From contig JAWNGF010000003.1 in NCBI GenBank assembly GCA_037039685.1, forward strand, positions 2,108,001 to 2,172,000: a DNA stretch of 64,000 nucleotides, read 5' to 3'. Below the pieces are notes generated by a model that had not been told where the DNA came from, ran no database searches, and saw only the letters and a program-made list of their open reading frames with translations. The stretch comes from Ceratobasidium sp. AG-K. Taxonomy: Eukaryota > Basidiomycota > Agaricomycetes > Cantharellales > Ceratobasidiaceae. Of the stretch, positions 1 through 9,918 are shown one piece after another (the first letter of the stretch is position 1; each line of letters starts with the position of its first letter). A program made the translations under genes and the position numbers.

Positions 1-1529
1 TCCCAACCGTAAATTTCCTTGCCCGCGCCGGCGCTCGGAGTGTGGATGGCCGAGTTGGTGGCTCATAGTGCCATGCCGGCATTGGTTCAAGTAAGTGCGT
101 ATTTGGTTGCAAGGATAGTTGTGCCGCCTTTAGTGTGTTGAGGTTCTACCCACGTTCTGATAAACACGCCTCGTCCGGGTAGAATAAAATAATATGAGTT
201 GGTTGGAGTGTCAATATGATTTCAATTCCTATCATGTCCTATCACATAGCCAAGGCTCAATGTTTCCACTCGCAAATTGTGCTCGCCGCGTCATGTCGAC
301 ATGTGATCGTGCGCTTTGAACCGACTTACGAGAAAGTCACAACCTCGTGGCCTCGCCGTGATGCCAATGCTCATCTTGCGTTATCTGTACTCTATTACAA
401 CAATACGTCCCGCCGGTTTGCGAATAAGGTGCACGTTGGCTTCTTGTCAAGCGGCGTTTCTACAGAGCAGGGTTAATATCCACGGATATCGGGATTCGGG
501 GTGCTCATAAGGTTACTTTGTTCTACCCACAGGTTCCGTCAGGCTCTGTATATGCTAGGGAGCTTCTGCTCAGTCGTTACAAGAGTAAGCCACTTATTGT
601 GAGAGACCTAGGGGTAACCGGACCGGATCGTTGACATTGCCGTCGCTCGAGCAAAGAGAGCAAGACGTTATGAAACGCACAGATCCTGCTTAGCCAGGCA
701 TCAGGTCCTAACCAATACACAACGCTGGCCCAGCGGCCTAGGCATGATTCGCCCGGCCACAATAGCCGCGGTTCGGGCAGGCATCGGTTGCGTTCGGCCT
801 GGATGCGCCCTCGATACCTCTGGGTTTAGGCTTCTGATCGACGTTATGGCGTAGGGTTGTGTGCCCGATTCGCAATGTCCTGCGGCGATTCGGCAAGTGA
901 CTGGCGTAGGGTGATTCGCCGTGTTAGCTCAAGCAGTTTGAGCTACCCTCGACGACGAACAGGCAGACGGTGTGTCTGGCCTTGGTATCGAACAATTCGC
1001 CCAAGGGGCCCAAATGTTAGGGTGGAAAGCGAACCATAGTGTCAGACGAATATGGTGGTGGGTGTTCGTGGTCGGGAATTGACCTATTCCGTTTGTAGGC
1101 AAGTTATGCTTGGTATGATGAACCCTATTTCATATTTCGACCCGGTTCTCCGCACCTGATTTCTGCACCCTGCTCTGATCTCTTGATCAAAATCGACTTG
1201 ATCTTCTCTTCAACGACGACCTCTAGAGGGCTTGCGTAAATACGAGGGCAAATCGTCATGATTACCATCAACGACCCGCCCCCCTTTCATGACCATTACT
1301 TCCCTCCCTGCCGTGTTCAGTCACTTCGAGACCTATGGTCTCAAAATACCCTTGTGCGCCAGCGGAGGTCGACCTCTAGGCCGGTATGCGTATCATCTAT
1401 ACTACCAGCAAACGGCAGGCAACGTATCTTCGCAAGTGAAGTGAGTCTCAACCATCTCGGTACCCACCTGTCTCACTCCCTACCCCTAGGTCGCCGACCT
1501 ATACTCGCACGCACAGGATCCTTATAATC
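1..1529. other. No gene recognised (left flank of caspase-like array)
   Basis: I see no convincing coding exon here; open frames are short and resemble no family I know. A short stretch at about 1258-1440 ends in a usable donor (gtgagt at about 1440) with an acceptor near 1492. It could be an upstream exon of gene A, because genes B and C both begin with a separate signal-peptide exon, but the peptide it encodes is not hydrophobic, so I do not join it. Confidence 0.4.
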
Positions 1530-3402
1530 ATGACTACCATGCTGGTTATTTTTGCGGCAGTATGCATTCTGGGCGTGATAATGGATCTATTGCCGCTTCG
1601 TTCTCCGTTTAACCAACAATCCGTTCCCGTCGGTTTGTCTCCGTCGCCACCTCCCAAGGCTCCGGCTGGGTGCAAGCTCCGAGGTGACGGACAGGGCACC
1701 GTACAGACCTTCGTATCACTCACGATGGAGGTGCATCATGGTGGTGAGTTTGGTGACGGTCTCGTGGTTATTCGAGCTAACACGTCTATTGTTTCACAGC
1801 GAGGGTCTACGCAGCCGCCAATGCGGGCAGGGGGCGCATGAATCCACTCATACCAGCGTTGGCGGAAAATGTTGGTGCGACGAAGTTTGACTCTACTAAT
1901 CGTGGGCGGACCCCAGGTCGGTGGTCATTAGCTTTTACTTGATTAATGGCGGTCTTATTTGTGTATCTCGATCACCATATTCGTAGGCACCCAAGCCGGC
2001 TCTCGCTGCGCGACAGACCCCGTGGCCCAGAATCCTGCGTCGTCGACTCTTGCCTATAGCCTCTCTGAAGCTTCATTGCCGATCATCGAGGAGGGTGCTT
2101 CTAATGAACCGAGTGCTGGGCCTACCTGTAGGTGTTCTGCCTTGACTCTGATAGCTTAACCGCTTTAACCGTAGTCTCATGCCTTCTTGTAGCCGCAGTT
2201 GGGTCTTGTATGCCGCGGGGAAGCGGGCCGAACTCCGCTCAGCTTGGGCCTTCACCATGTCAACTCACCGGCGCGTCTGGGAACATCAAAAAGTCACTTT
2301 ATCCGCTTATCCTCGATCCTGTTGGGCTGACAAACCACAACGACGCTACATCCTCTTCCCCCGCACGTCTACCTCAAGAATCTCCATGGACCCACCTTGA
2401 TGGGAGCTTGTCTGCCGCCGTGCAGCACTTGAAGAATTGCTATATGCTCGTTGTCGCTGTTGGTGTTGACGGCCTCAAAGACCCCTCGATTGACCTCAAA
2501 TTCCTGCGGGGGATCTCCGAATCAGCAGTCCTCCGGCTCCGATGGCTTTCTAACCGAAAGGTCACCCATAAGCTCGTTCGGCGCAAGTTGCGGAAGCTCT
2601 ACATCAAAGCCCAGAAAACCGGTAGCTCGTCATGGGTACTCGTTTATCTCACCGGCATGGGCGACCACCGTGGCAACATGTGTTTGTTTGGGCGGAACAC
2701 GATTGGAGTACAAGACCTAGAGGGTTGGCTCGCAGAAATTGCCGGGCCTCGGCTGCACGTCGGCGTTGTATTCGACATTTGCAGAAGGACTTGCCTCTCG
2801 CCTGCCCCGAGTCGCCACTGCGAGCTTGCTCCCGTTTGGTCATGTTCGATAGAACAATGGGCCTACGCCCTCGATTTTGGCGAAAATATGCCGAGCTCGT
2901 GCTTCCTCAATTCCCTCTTCTTAGCGGCGCATGACGTTCTCGTCGGATATGACTCATTTGAAGCCGCATTCAAGCATCGAATGACTCAGCAGGGCAAGCT
3001 ATTACAATTCATCTACCAGAAGAGGCACGAAATAAGTGGGCATTGCAAAAAATGCCCCGAGGGAGGCAAATGTGCCCTTCCCGAGCCACAGGTCGCTGAA
3101 TGGGGATCAGCCGGTGTGAGTGTGGTTTGTCGCAAAGCATGCACGCGATAATTTTTGACGGCTCAGTTTAATACGTTTCTCATCTTGGGCAAGCTCATTG
3201 TCTCCGAATTTCCCCATGTCGCACACCGTGTCGAGGCCGGGATGACCAAGAAGATGATGGGATGGAAGTTTCTTTGCGATGAGGTGCGTTTTCGGGCATG
3301 GCTTTGACGCCTCAAAGAGATATTTATGTGTTACAGAGCGTCAATGCTGCGGCAACTCCTGTTGCTGCGCCCTCAGTTCCAAAGCTCATCACTTTCCCAT
3401 AA
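1530..3402 (+). CDS. Caspase-like membrane protein A, catalytic His missing
   Basis: Proposed exons are 1530-1743, 1800-1916, 1987-2127, 2193-3115, 3167-3283 and 3337-3402, all with GT-AG borders that keep frame. The protein starts with a hydrophobic segment (MTTMLVIFAAVCILGVIMDL), then a Pro/Ser-rich linker, then a caspase-like (C14) domain seen by comparison with genes B and C: strand YMLVVAVGVDGL, the position of the catalytic His (VYLTGMGDHRG) and that of the Cys (VVFDICRRT). The usual GHG reads GMG, so the dyad is broken, although a His lies three residues on. A C-terminal CKKCPEGGKC cluster matches CxxC-x5-C in B and C. The last two exons are short and were placed by similarity to C. 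A signal-peptide exon further upstream was not found, so the true start may lie 5' of 1530. Family assignment is inference from motifs; proteolytic activity is unlikely, and a regulatory or pseudo-enzyme role is possible. Confidence 0.6.
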
Positions 3403-3846
3403 CTTGTGATACAAGCAGTGCTTGGGACAGAAGCGGAGTAATGCTGCAGACTACAGCGCCGAGCGTGGGTTCACAGGTGGGGAGGATGGAATTTGCTTCA
3501 CCTCGAAACAATGTGTCCATTTTCAGCTAGAGTGTGTAATCTCATATAGACGGTCCAGGCTTTACCGTGGCCATCCTTATCACCTTCGAGGGTTGGCGAT
3601 GCATCCATATGTCACTTCTCGAAACACAGTGTGAATGTCACCAATACACGTGTATTCCATGATCGCCCATCTATCTCCAGCTTTGGGAGCTTGATTGACT
3701 GACTTGGGTGGATCGGCGCGAGCGGTCCCACTGGCAGCTCGCAACAGCGGTGCATCAAGCGACACCATGGCGAGAGCCCACGACCATAAAACTCGGTCTT
3801 GTCGACGTTCCTTTTTTTCCGTACTTTTGCTGTTAGTCCGGGTCGT
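3403..3846. other. Spacer between caspase-like genes A and B
   Basis: No coding exon seen. It presumably holds the A terminator and B promoter; no clear TATA or repeat was recognised. Confidence 0.4.
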
Positions 3847-6051
3847 ATGAACCGAGTAGTCTGTTCTTCCCTTATTTTTGCCGGCCATGCGGCGCTAGCG
3901 CTCCCTCACTCCCTTCCGACAACCACAGCGCACATCGAGGCCGTCGCGCCGGGTTCTCAGTACACATTTCCCGAGATTGGCCATCATCCTGTCCAGGACA
4001 CTCTGTCATGTCAATTCGAACAACCAGATGCTCCTACCTTTAGCCGACCGTGCGTATGACCCCTCGACTCGTGGCGCGCCTAGCTAACCCATGATTGTCA
4101 ATAGACACCGAGCAAGACTTGCATTTTCGTGGGGATTCTTATTGGGCGCAGCCGTCGCAGTGTTGGTGCTATTCGCCATTGCTGGGTCCTACTTGGTGAT
4201 CACGATACGCGTCGGTCAACAAAGGGGTGAACCGGTGAGCGCCGCACCGCCTCAGTCACTCGGCCCTCGCATGTCGTTAAGCGCTGCTCTCAGCGGTAAG
4301 ACGATTTATCCATTCGTCCGTACGGACCTTGTTAAGCTCTTTCTTCGCCAGCAACGCACCAGGCTCCCCCAGCCTGCATATGCCAGAGTCCGGTCATCCA
4401 GCCGCAGCCTCACGAATCTAGACCGGCTGCTGAGCCGTCTATCCCCTGGGTCGTCGGGGAAGTCTCCCGATGTGAGTGATTTTATTCCATTTAAGTGAGA
4501 CTTCTATTGATCACTGCTCCACCAGTCGTATTGAGTCCCGAGACTAGTCCGAGGTTACGGGTATTGCACGTCCAGGAGAGTCCTGGTCATGGAATACCGA
4601 CGTTAGGTTAGCTGTCGAACTATTCACAATCGGAGCTTGTTGGTTGACAACTTTCCGGTGTAAAGTCTTGGTACAGAAGCTCAGCCTCAATACACAAAAC
4701 GGTTCGGCTGCCAGCTCGGGCGAGCATCAGGCACATGGTACTACCTCGCACTCAGTCGAGCCCAACACCAGCTCCCAAACCGCCGATGACGTGCAGCCCG
4801 CCGATGCCCCACCCGTCCCTGTTAGACCACCGCGATACCTCAGCTGGGCACAGACCCTTCGAGCTGGGTCGGCCCCGCGCCCCATAATTCCAATCCCTCC
4901 GCCCTCCCGAGCCCAGACACTTGTTCAGAGCCTGGCTGGACTGTCTTGGATGGAGCGCAGTTTTGTCGATATTCTGGGGGTTGGCCTGAGCTGGCAACAT
5001 GATCCGAAAAGAGCACTTCCAGGCCCGGCGTATGATATGCCTTGGCTCGAGAATCTGTTTGCAGACCAACGAGACGTACGATTTCAGTACTTGCTAGACA
5101 ACACTGCTACCCGAGATATGATCCACACGCGCGGATGAAGGAGATGCACGAGCGGGCTACCCCCGAAACCCGTCTAGTGTTTTATTTTGCTGGTCATGGG
5201 TTGGCAAATGCCTTTCAGCTCTATGATCCAGATTCCGCACCTCTCGATGAGGTTGCCCTGAACGAATGGATTGTCGAATTTCGCCGAACAACCTGCACGA
5301 ACGCGCCGGTCTACATCGTGTTCGATTTCTGCCGCGACAACCCAGTCGAATCCCAGGCAAATTTAGCTGAAGATGTCCACGTTATTTGGGCGTCCTCGCC
5401 TGGGCAGTCGGCGCTAGACATACGCTTGCCTTCAACGGGACCTGATCACCTGCCACGCTCATGTTTTTTGATCGCACTGGTACTTGCTGCTGATGATGCT
5501 TCGAAGAATTCGAGTTCGTCGCCTTGGGAAAACCTCACGATGAGAATGAACGAGCTGGTCAGGGTTGTACGGGGGGTTCGATGCTTTGTCTCAAGATGTC
5601 GGCCAGCATGGTTCTTTTGCCGATGTGAAACTTGCTCGAGCGGAAATCTCTGTCACCACGATAAACATCCTGAAGAACAACGTTTATTTCAAGATATTAG
5701 CATAACTACTCTCGAGGTGCGTTGGGTGCCTGGTGCGGTCCTCCCTTGGCTGACGGATTCCGCAGCCTGAAGGAGACCCAACTTTTGCAGCCGTCGCGCA
5801 ATTCCTAGCAACCCGTTTCCCGTTACATATTCAGCGAGCCAGTAATCAAGTGGGAAACCACCGCTGGGTTATGTTCTTTGTATGTTTCGATCTAATGCGC
5901 CAGCCATTTGAGAATGCTGACACAGAGCACACAGAACCCGGTTCGCATCGCAGCGAATCGGGGCTCTATCATGCCTCGTGCGCTCCCTCGTGACGGCACA
6001 CAGGCTACCTTCCGAACCACGTTTCGACAGCTCACCGTTCCAGTAATGTAA
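3847..6051 (+). pseudogene. Caspase-like membrane protein B, frameshifted
   Basis: Exon 1 (3847-4049) encodes a signal peptide (MNRVVCSSLIFAGHAALALP). After a 55-bp intron (4050-4104), exon 2 (4105-4471) encodes a strong membrane span (FLLGAAVAVLVLFAIAGSYL). Exon 3 starts at about 4677 and carries a Pro/Ser linker and the caspase-like domain: DILGVGLSW, then VFYFAGHG with the catalytic His, then VFDFCRDN with the Cys. Between codon 5118 and codon 5135 the frame changes: the first frame stops at TGA 5136-5138 and similarity to gene C resumes in another frame at the ATG at 5135. Removing two bases (or adding one) there would restore alignment, so this is a small indel. The C-terminal cluster CRCETCSSGNLC is kept. 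Last exons begin at the acceptor before PEGDPTF and at NPVRIAANRG, ending at TAA 6049-6051. Either a young pseudogene or a base error: everything else is intact. Confidence 0.65.
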
Positions 6052-6682
6052 AGATGTGCGAGAGTTGTTTCGAAAGCAATTCTGTACGTATATGCGCCAT
6101 ATTCCCAGTCTTGCAAGGTGATAAGTGCGCTTCAATGAATGTAATTGATTTAAAGCAACACGAACCCGATAAAATAAGATCTAAATATTGCGTTTTATTA
6201 CTGTGACGATCGTCCAAACGCTGATAATTCCGGTTTCCGTCGATAAGCGACAGTGGCAGCGACGTAAAATCACTTATATTGCTAACGTACGCAGGGTGTC
6301 CGACCCCCCGAATCTATGACTGGGGGGTTGGCCCCCCTTGCGGCAATGACGGATCCCGCCGTCCGCGATAATGCTATGATGCGAAGACATGGCATGACTG
6401 CCACGCTGATACAAAACCTTGAAGAAGGTTCTCTATCCAGAAACTCTACATAGCCATTCTGATGATCGATGAAATCAGCTCCACACACGCTTCAATCCGA
6501 TGCTGTGAATGGTCCATTTGGGCAATTGATCTGCAAACTGCCTAAATATATTAGTGTGGCTTCATTCCTTCCTATCCCGTCATGAGTCTTCAGGCCCACA
6601 CGGCTGGGGGTATCACTTTAAGAGCCTACGTTTACTAGTTTACCCATATCCGAATCCCTCATACCTATTTTGACTCCACAGG
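6052..6682. other. Spacer between caspase-like genes B and C
   Basis: About 630 bp with no supported exon. It contains a short G/C-run block near 6300-6330 but no recognised element; presumably the promoter region of gene C. Confidence 0.4.
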
Positions 6683-8900
6683 ATGCTTGGTACCGCTGCT
6701 TCTTTCGCTCCTCTTGTATATTTAATTGCCCTTAGCACTGGCGTGTCGGCCCTTCCCTTCACAAAAGATGTGGTGCCCGTTCAGGACGTGGCGCGAATCG
6801 TACATAGCGCCCTAACAAATCCAAGGGATGTCAACGAGATATCGCAGTATGCGTTGGGAACTCCGTTCGAGGCCTCAAGAATGTAAGATTTTTCAGGTTG
6901 AACTTGGAACAAAACCATTGACATTCACCAAACAATCAGTTGGTCGGTTGGCCTCATGACATATATACTAGGGGGCGTTGGAGTACTCTTTCTCACTATT
7001 GCTATATTTGTGGTGATCTATTCGACTGCTCGCAAAAGGGAATATCATGTTGCGAGCGAAGCACCGCCAAACCCGGACGCACTGACGTACTCACCCAGGC
7101 AGATGATTAACGGTTAGGATTTGATATCTCCCCTGCATGACGGAAACTGACAAGTATATCCAGCCTATTCCCGACACCAGTCGACATCTGAGTCACGAGT
7201 AATCGACCAGCCTCATTTGAGATCGAAGGGCAGCACTACGACATTGTCATCCCAAACGTCTTTGACGGCAACTGGTGATTACCATCGTTATTAAATAAAT
7301 TAATAAATAAACGCCTCTTTGTCTCAAGATTTGACATACTATTCAAACAGGTGCGCCAAAATTTACGGATAGTCCAGAGCGACAGGGCACGTTGCAGACA
7401 CCAGGTACGTCGAACTTCGATCAATGCTTAGACGTTCAGACGCAGAGTCTTGGCCGATCGGCAAATGCCTCAGAGCACCCGGCTGACTTTCCAACTAGCC
7501 GCATACACGGCGCAGTCAGCTGAGACCGATCTCGAAGTCGTCGTTCGCTCGCAATCAGCCGCAGTGGATGACTATACGCCCGCCGTCCTGACCAGCCATT
7601 CTGTTCAACATCGACATAACACCCAACTCGAGAACGCCCAGTTGAGCAACAGCGATCCTGTTTGGTATGCTTTACAGGGAGAGCGTGAATCCAGCCAGCG
7701 TGCCGAGACCGCTCCAGATGTTATAACCCTACCAGTATCGAGAAGAAATACTCTCCTCCACGGATTGAGAGGACTTGTCCAGCTTCAGTGTGCTGACGTT
7801 CAGCTTCTTGGCATCGGCTTAAGTTGGGATCACGACGAAGGGAAAAATAACCCCGGGCCAGTTCACGATATCCAATGGTTGAATGACTTGTTCGTCAAGC
7901 ATCGATACGTCAAGTTCAGGTACCTTATAGATCGCGGCGCCACTCGCGAGGCAATCCGCCAACTGATAGAAACAGCATACCGTGACGCAAACCCCAAAAC
8001 GTACCTGATAATTTACTTCACCGGACATGGGGACGAAAATAACGCATTTCAACTTTACGATTCGGGATCGATTAGCGAGGTTGTCTTGAACGTGTGGATC
8101 GAAGAGCTCCGCCACACCACAGACAAGCATATTTCGATATATGCTGTGTTTGACTTTTGTCGCTCAGGCCCCGTCAAACCAAATACGAGTCTTACAAAGG
8201 ACTTCCACGTCATCTGGGCCTGCTCTCTTCTTCAGACGGCTATGGACTTAGACTTGAGTGTAAAGGGGGTAAGGGTGGTATTGCCCCGTTCGTGCTTCTT
8301 GTTGGCGTTTATCCTGGGCGCTCACGATGCAGCCACAAACTCGTCTCTTCCTCCCTGGAAACATTTTGCGATCCGACTGAAGGAGCTGGTTCGAGTTGCT
8401 CGAGGAGGCGAAGGATATGACCCCAAATCCAAGACTCTTCCTTGGGTTGGTTGCCGGTGTGCAATCTGCGTAGGAGGGGATTTTTGCCTCAAAGCCATAT
8501 CAGCGAAGGAACAGCATATGTTCCAGGTTATTAGTCTTAGCACGCTAGAGGTATTTGATCATATTTCTACTACCTAATTCAGTACTCACGACGCCTACAG
8601 GAGAATCCAGATTTCTCTGCCGTTGCACGATTCGTAGCAACGCAATTTCCCTTGCATGTTCAACGAATTGTTACACATGTGTCAAACCACCACTGGGTTA
8701 TGCTTTTTGTAAGTCAAGAATCCAACAGACCGCGCATATAATAAAACTAATTCGGGAATATATAGAACCCTGTACGGATTGCCGCAAACAAAGGGTCACT
8801 AAAGCCTCGCAAACCCGAGTTCTTGCGCAGCAAAGTATATACGACTGGTCAAATCTCTGCCCGTCACATGACGGTGCCAACGGGGTTGAGCATTGTGTAA
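6683..8900 (+). CDS. Caspase-like membrane protein C (intact dyad)
   Basis: This is the best-preserved member of the array. Exon 1 (6683-6882) gives a signal peptide (LVYLIALSTGVSALP). Exon 2 (6940-7112) gives a single membrane span (TYILGGVGVLFLTIAIFVVI) followed by basic residues. Exons 7164-7274 and 7351-about 7405 give a Ser/Thr-rich linker. A long exon from about 7440 to 8550 carries the caspase-like domain: QLLGIGLSWDHD, an alpha-helical stretch with GATREAIRQLIE, IIYFTGHGDENN (His) and AVFDFCRSG (Cys in a DxCxSG context as in metacaspases). Then follow PRSCFLLAFILGAHDA and the cluster CRCAICVGGDFC. Exons 8601-8708 and 8766-8900 complete it, about 630 residues in all. The splice joining 7405 to 7440 is unresolved. 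The topology (signal peptide, span, caspase domain C-terminal) predicts a type I protein with a cytosolic protease-like domain. Substrate and role are unknown. Confidence 0.7.
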
Positions 8901-9154
8901 ACCGTCCGTTTACGGTTTCGGTGCTTAGAATGTGACAGGAAGTAAGAGTTATACACTTAGAATGACATGAGTTACATTTTCCGTTGCTTGGAAATCGGTG
9001 TCGGAGTCCGAGTATTCCGGGCCTTACATTAACGATTCGAGTCTAGAGCCTCATTGGCTACTGCGACATGATCCCCAGGCTATTTTGAAGAGAGTTGAAG
9101 GATACTGGTTCCTCAAATTCGAGGTGCGTCATCCATTCGGCGACACACTGAATA
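8901..9154 (+). other. Possible remnant of a fourth caspase-like 3' exon
   Basis: A frame at about 8980-9123 ends at a good donor (GAG then gtgcgt at 9124) and reads EPHWLLRHDP and then RVEGYWFLKFE. It faintly resembles the penultimate exon of genes A-C (a Phe/Pro, Arg-Val, Trp pattern followed by a donor). The match is weak, and it could be chance. Confidence 0.2.
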
Positions 9155-9470
9155 CACTGTGTGGAGTCATCGCACTGGATCGAAGTGATCTCATCACTGA
9201 TTGAAATGGCCGTTTTCAGTGCATAATGACAGGAGATTTTAGCTACGTATGAGCTGAATGCACGCACCTCTGGGGTCCTAATTACCTTAAATAGCTAATT
9301 TCGAATTATCGCAGGCCAGATCAGACCTCCGGTCACCTCCACTCCACAGCAATCCACGACAAAGTCCCTGAAAACAGCCATTTTCAGTGACTTTTTTTTT
9401 TTTTGATTAAGACCATCTAATTAATCACTGAAAAAACTACTGAAATTCAGTTCATCTACGCCCCACAGTG
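9155..9470. mobile_element. Probable MITE with imperfect ~50-bp terminal inverted repeats
   Basis: The left end (CACTGTGTGGAGT, from 9155) and the reverse complement of the right end (CACTGTGGGGCGT, ending 9470) can be aligned over about 50 bases, with many mismatches inside. Both ends are flanked by ATA (9152-9154 and 9471-9473). Copies of CACTGA/TCAGTG recur as subterminal motifs (near 9193, 9214, 9385, 9425). It has no coding capacity. The superfamily is not clear; a 3-bp duplication would suit PIF/Harbinger-like elements, but ATA is not the usual target. Confidence 0.5.
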
Positions 9471-9918
9471 ATAATGGTGGATGGGCATTCCTAAAATAAC
9501 ATTTCGGCCTGACGGGGCGGGGCCGACGCGTATTCTATTTGTCCCGTTATTTGCTTTTGGTCTATGCTTTTGACCGCAAACAGGAGGATTTACTCTGAAT
9601 CACCTGGATTATATCCGAGATGATCCCCTGGGCACCAGGAAAAGCAAGTCACGCGGCGGGTATTATTTGTCCACTAGGGGCAGTTACCCACCTGGGATCG
9701 GGAACGGCTACATACAGACTCCTTTGATAATGAATGAATTACAATTGCAAAAAAGTGGGAGTATATGCGGGTGATTTCGTCGGCGATGGAGAGCAACCGC
9801 GAGGAGGAGTGGGGCAGAGATAGTATAAAACTACCGGAGGAGAGCCAGTTGGCTCCCCACTTAGCTCCCCACTTGTGTTAAATTTCAGCTCTTTGCGTTT
9901 ATAACTATCATACCTACA
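9471..9918. other. 5' flank of the 9919 gene
   Basis: No coding exon seen. It contains 'agtataaaac' at about 9823-9832, roughly 90 bp upstream of the ATG, a plausible TATA-like promoter element for the gene that follows. Confidence 0.35.

Noticed and set aside
1258..1527. Open frame upstream of caspase-like gene A as its signal-peptide exon
   Set aside because: The peptide is not hydrophobic, and I could not join it in phase with the membrane-span exon, although donor and acceptor sites exist.
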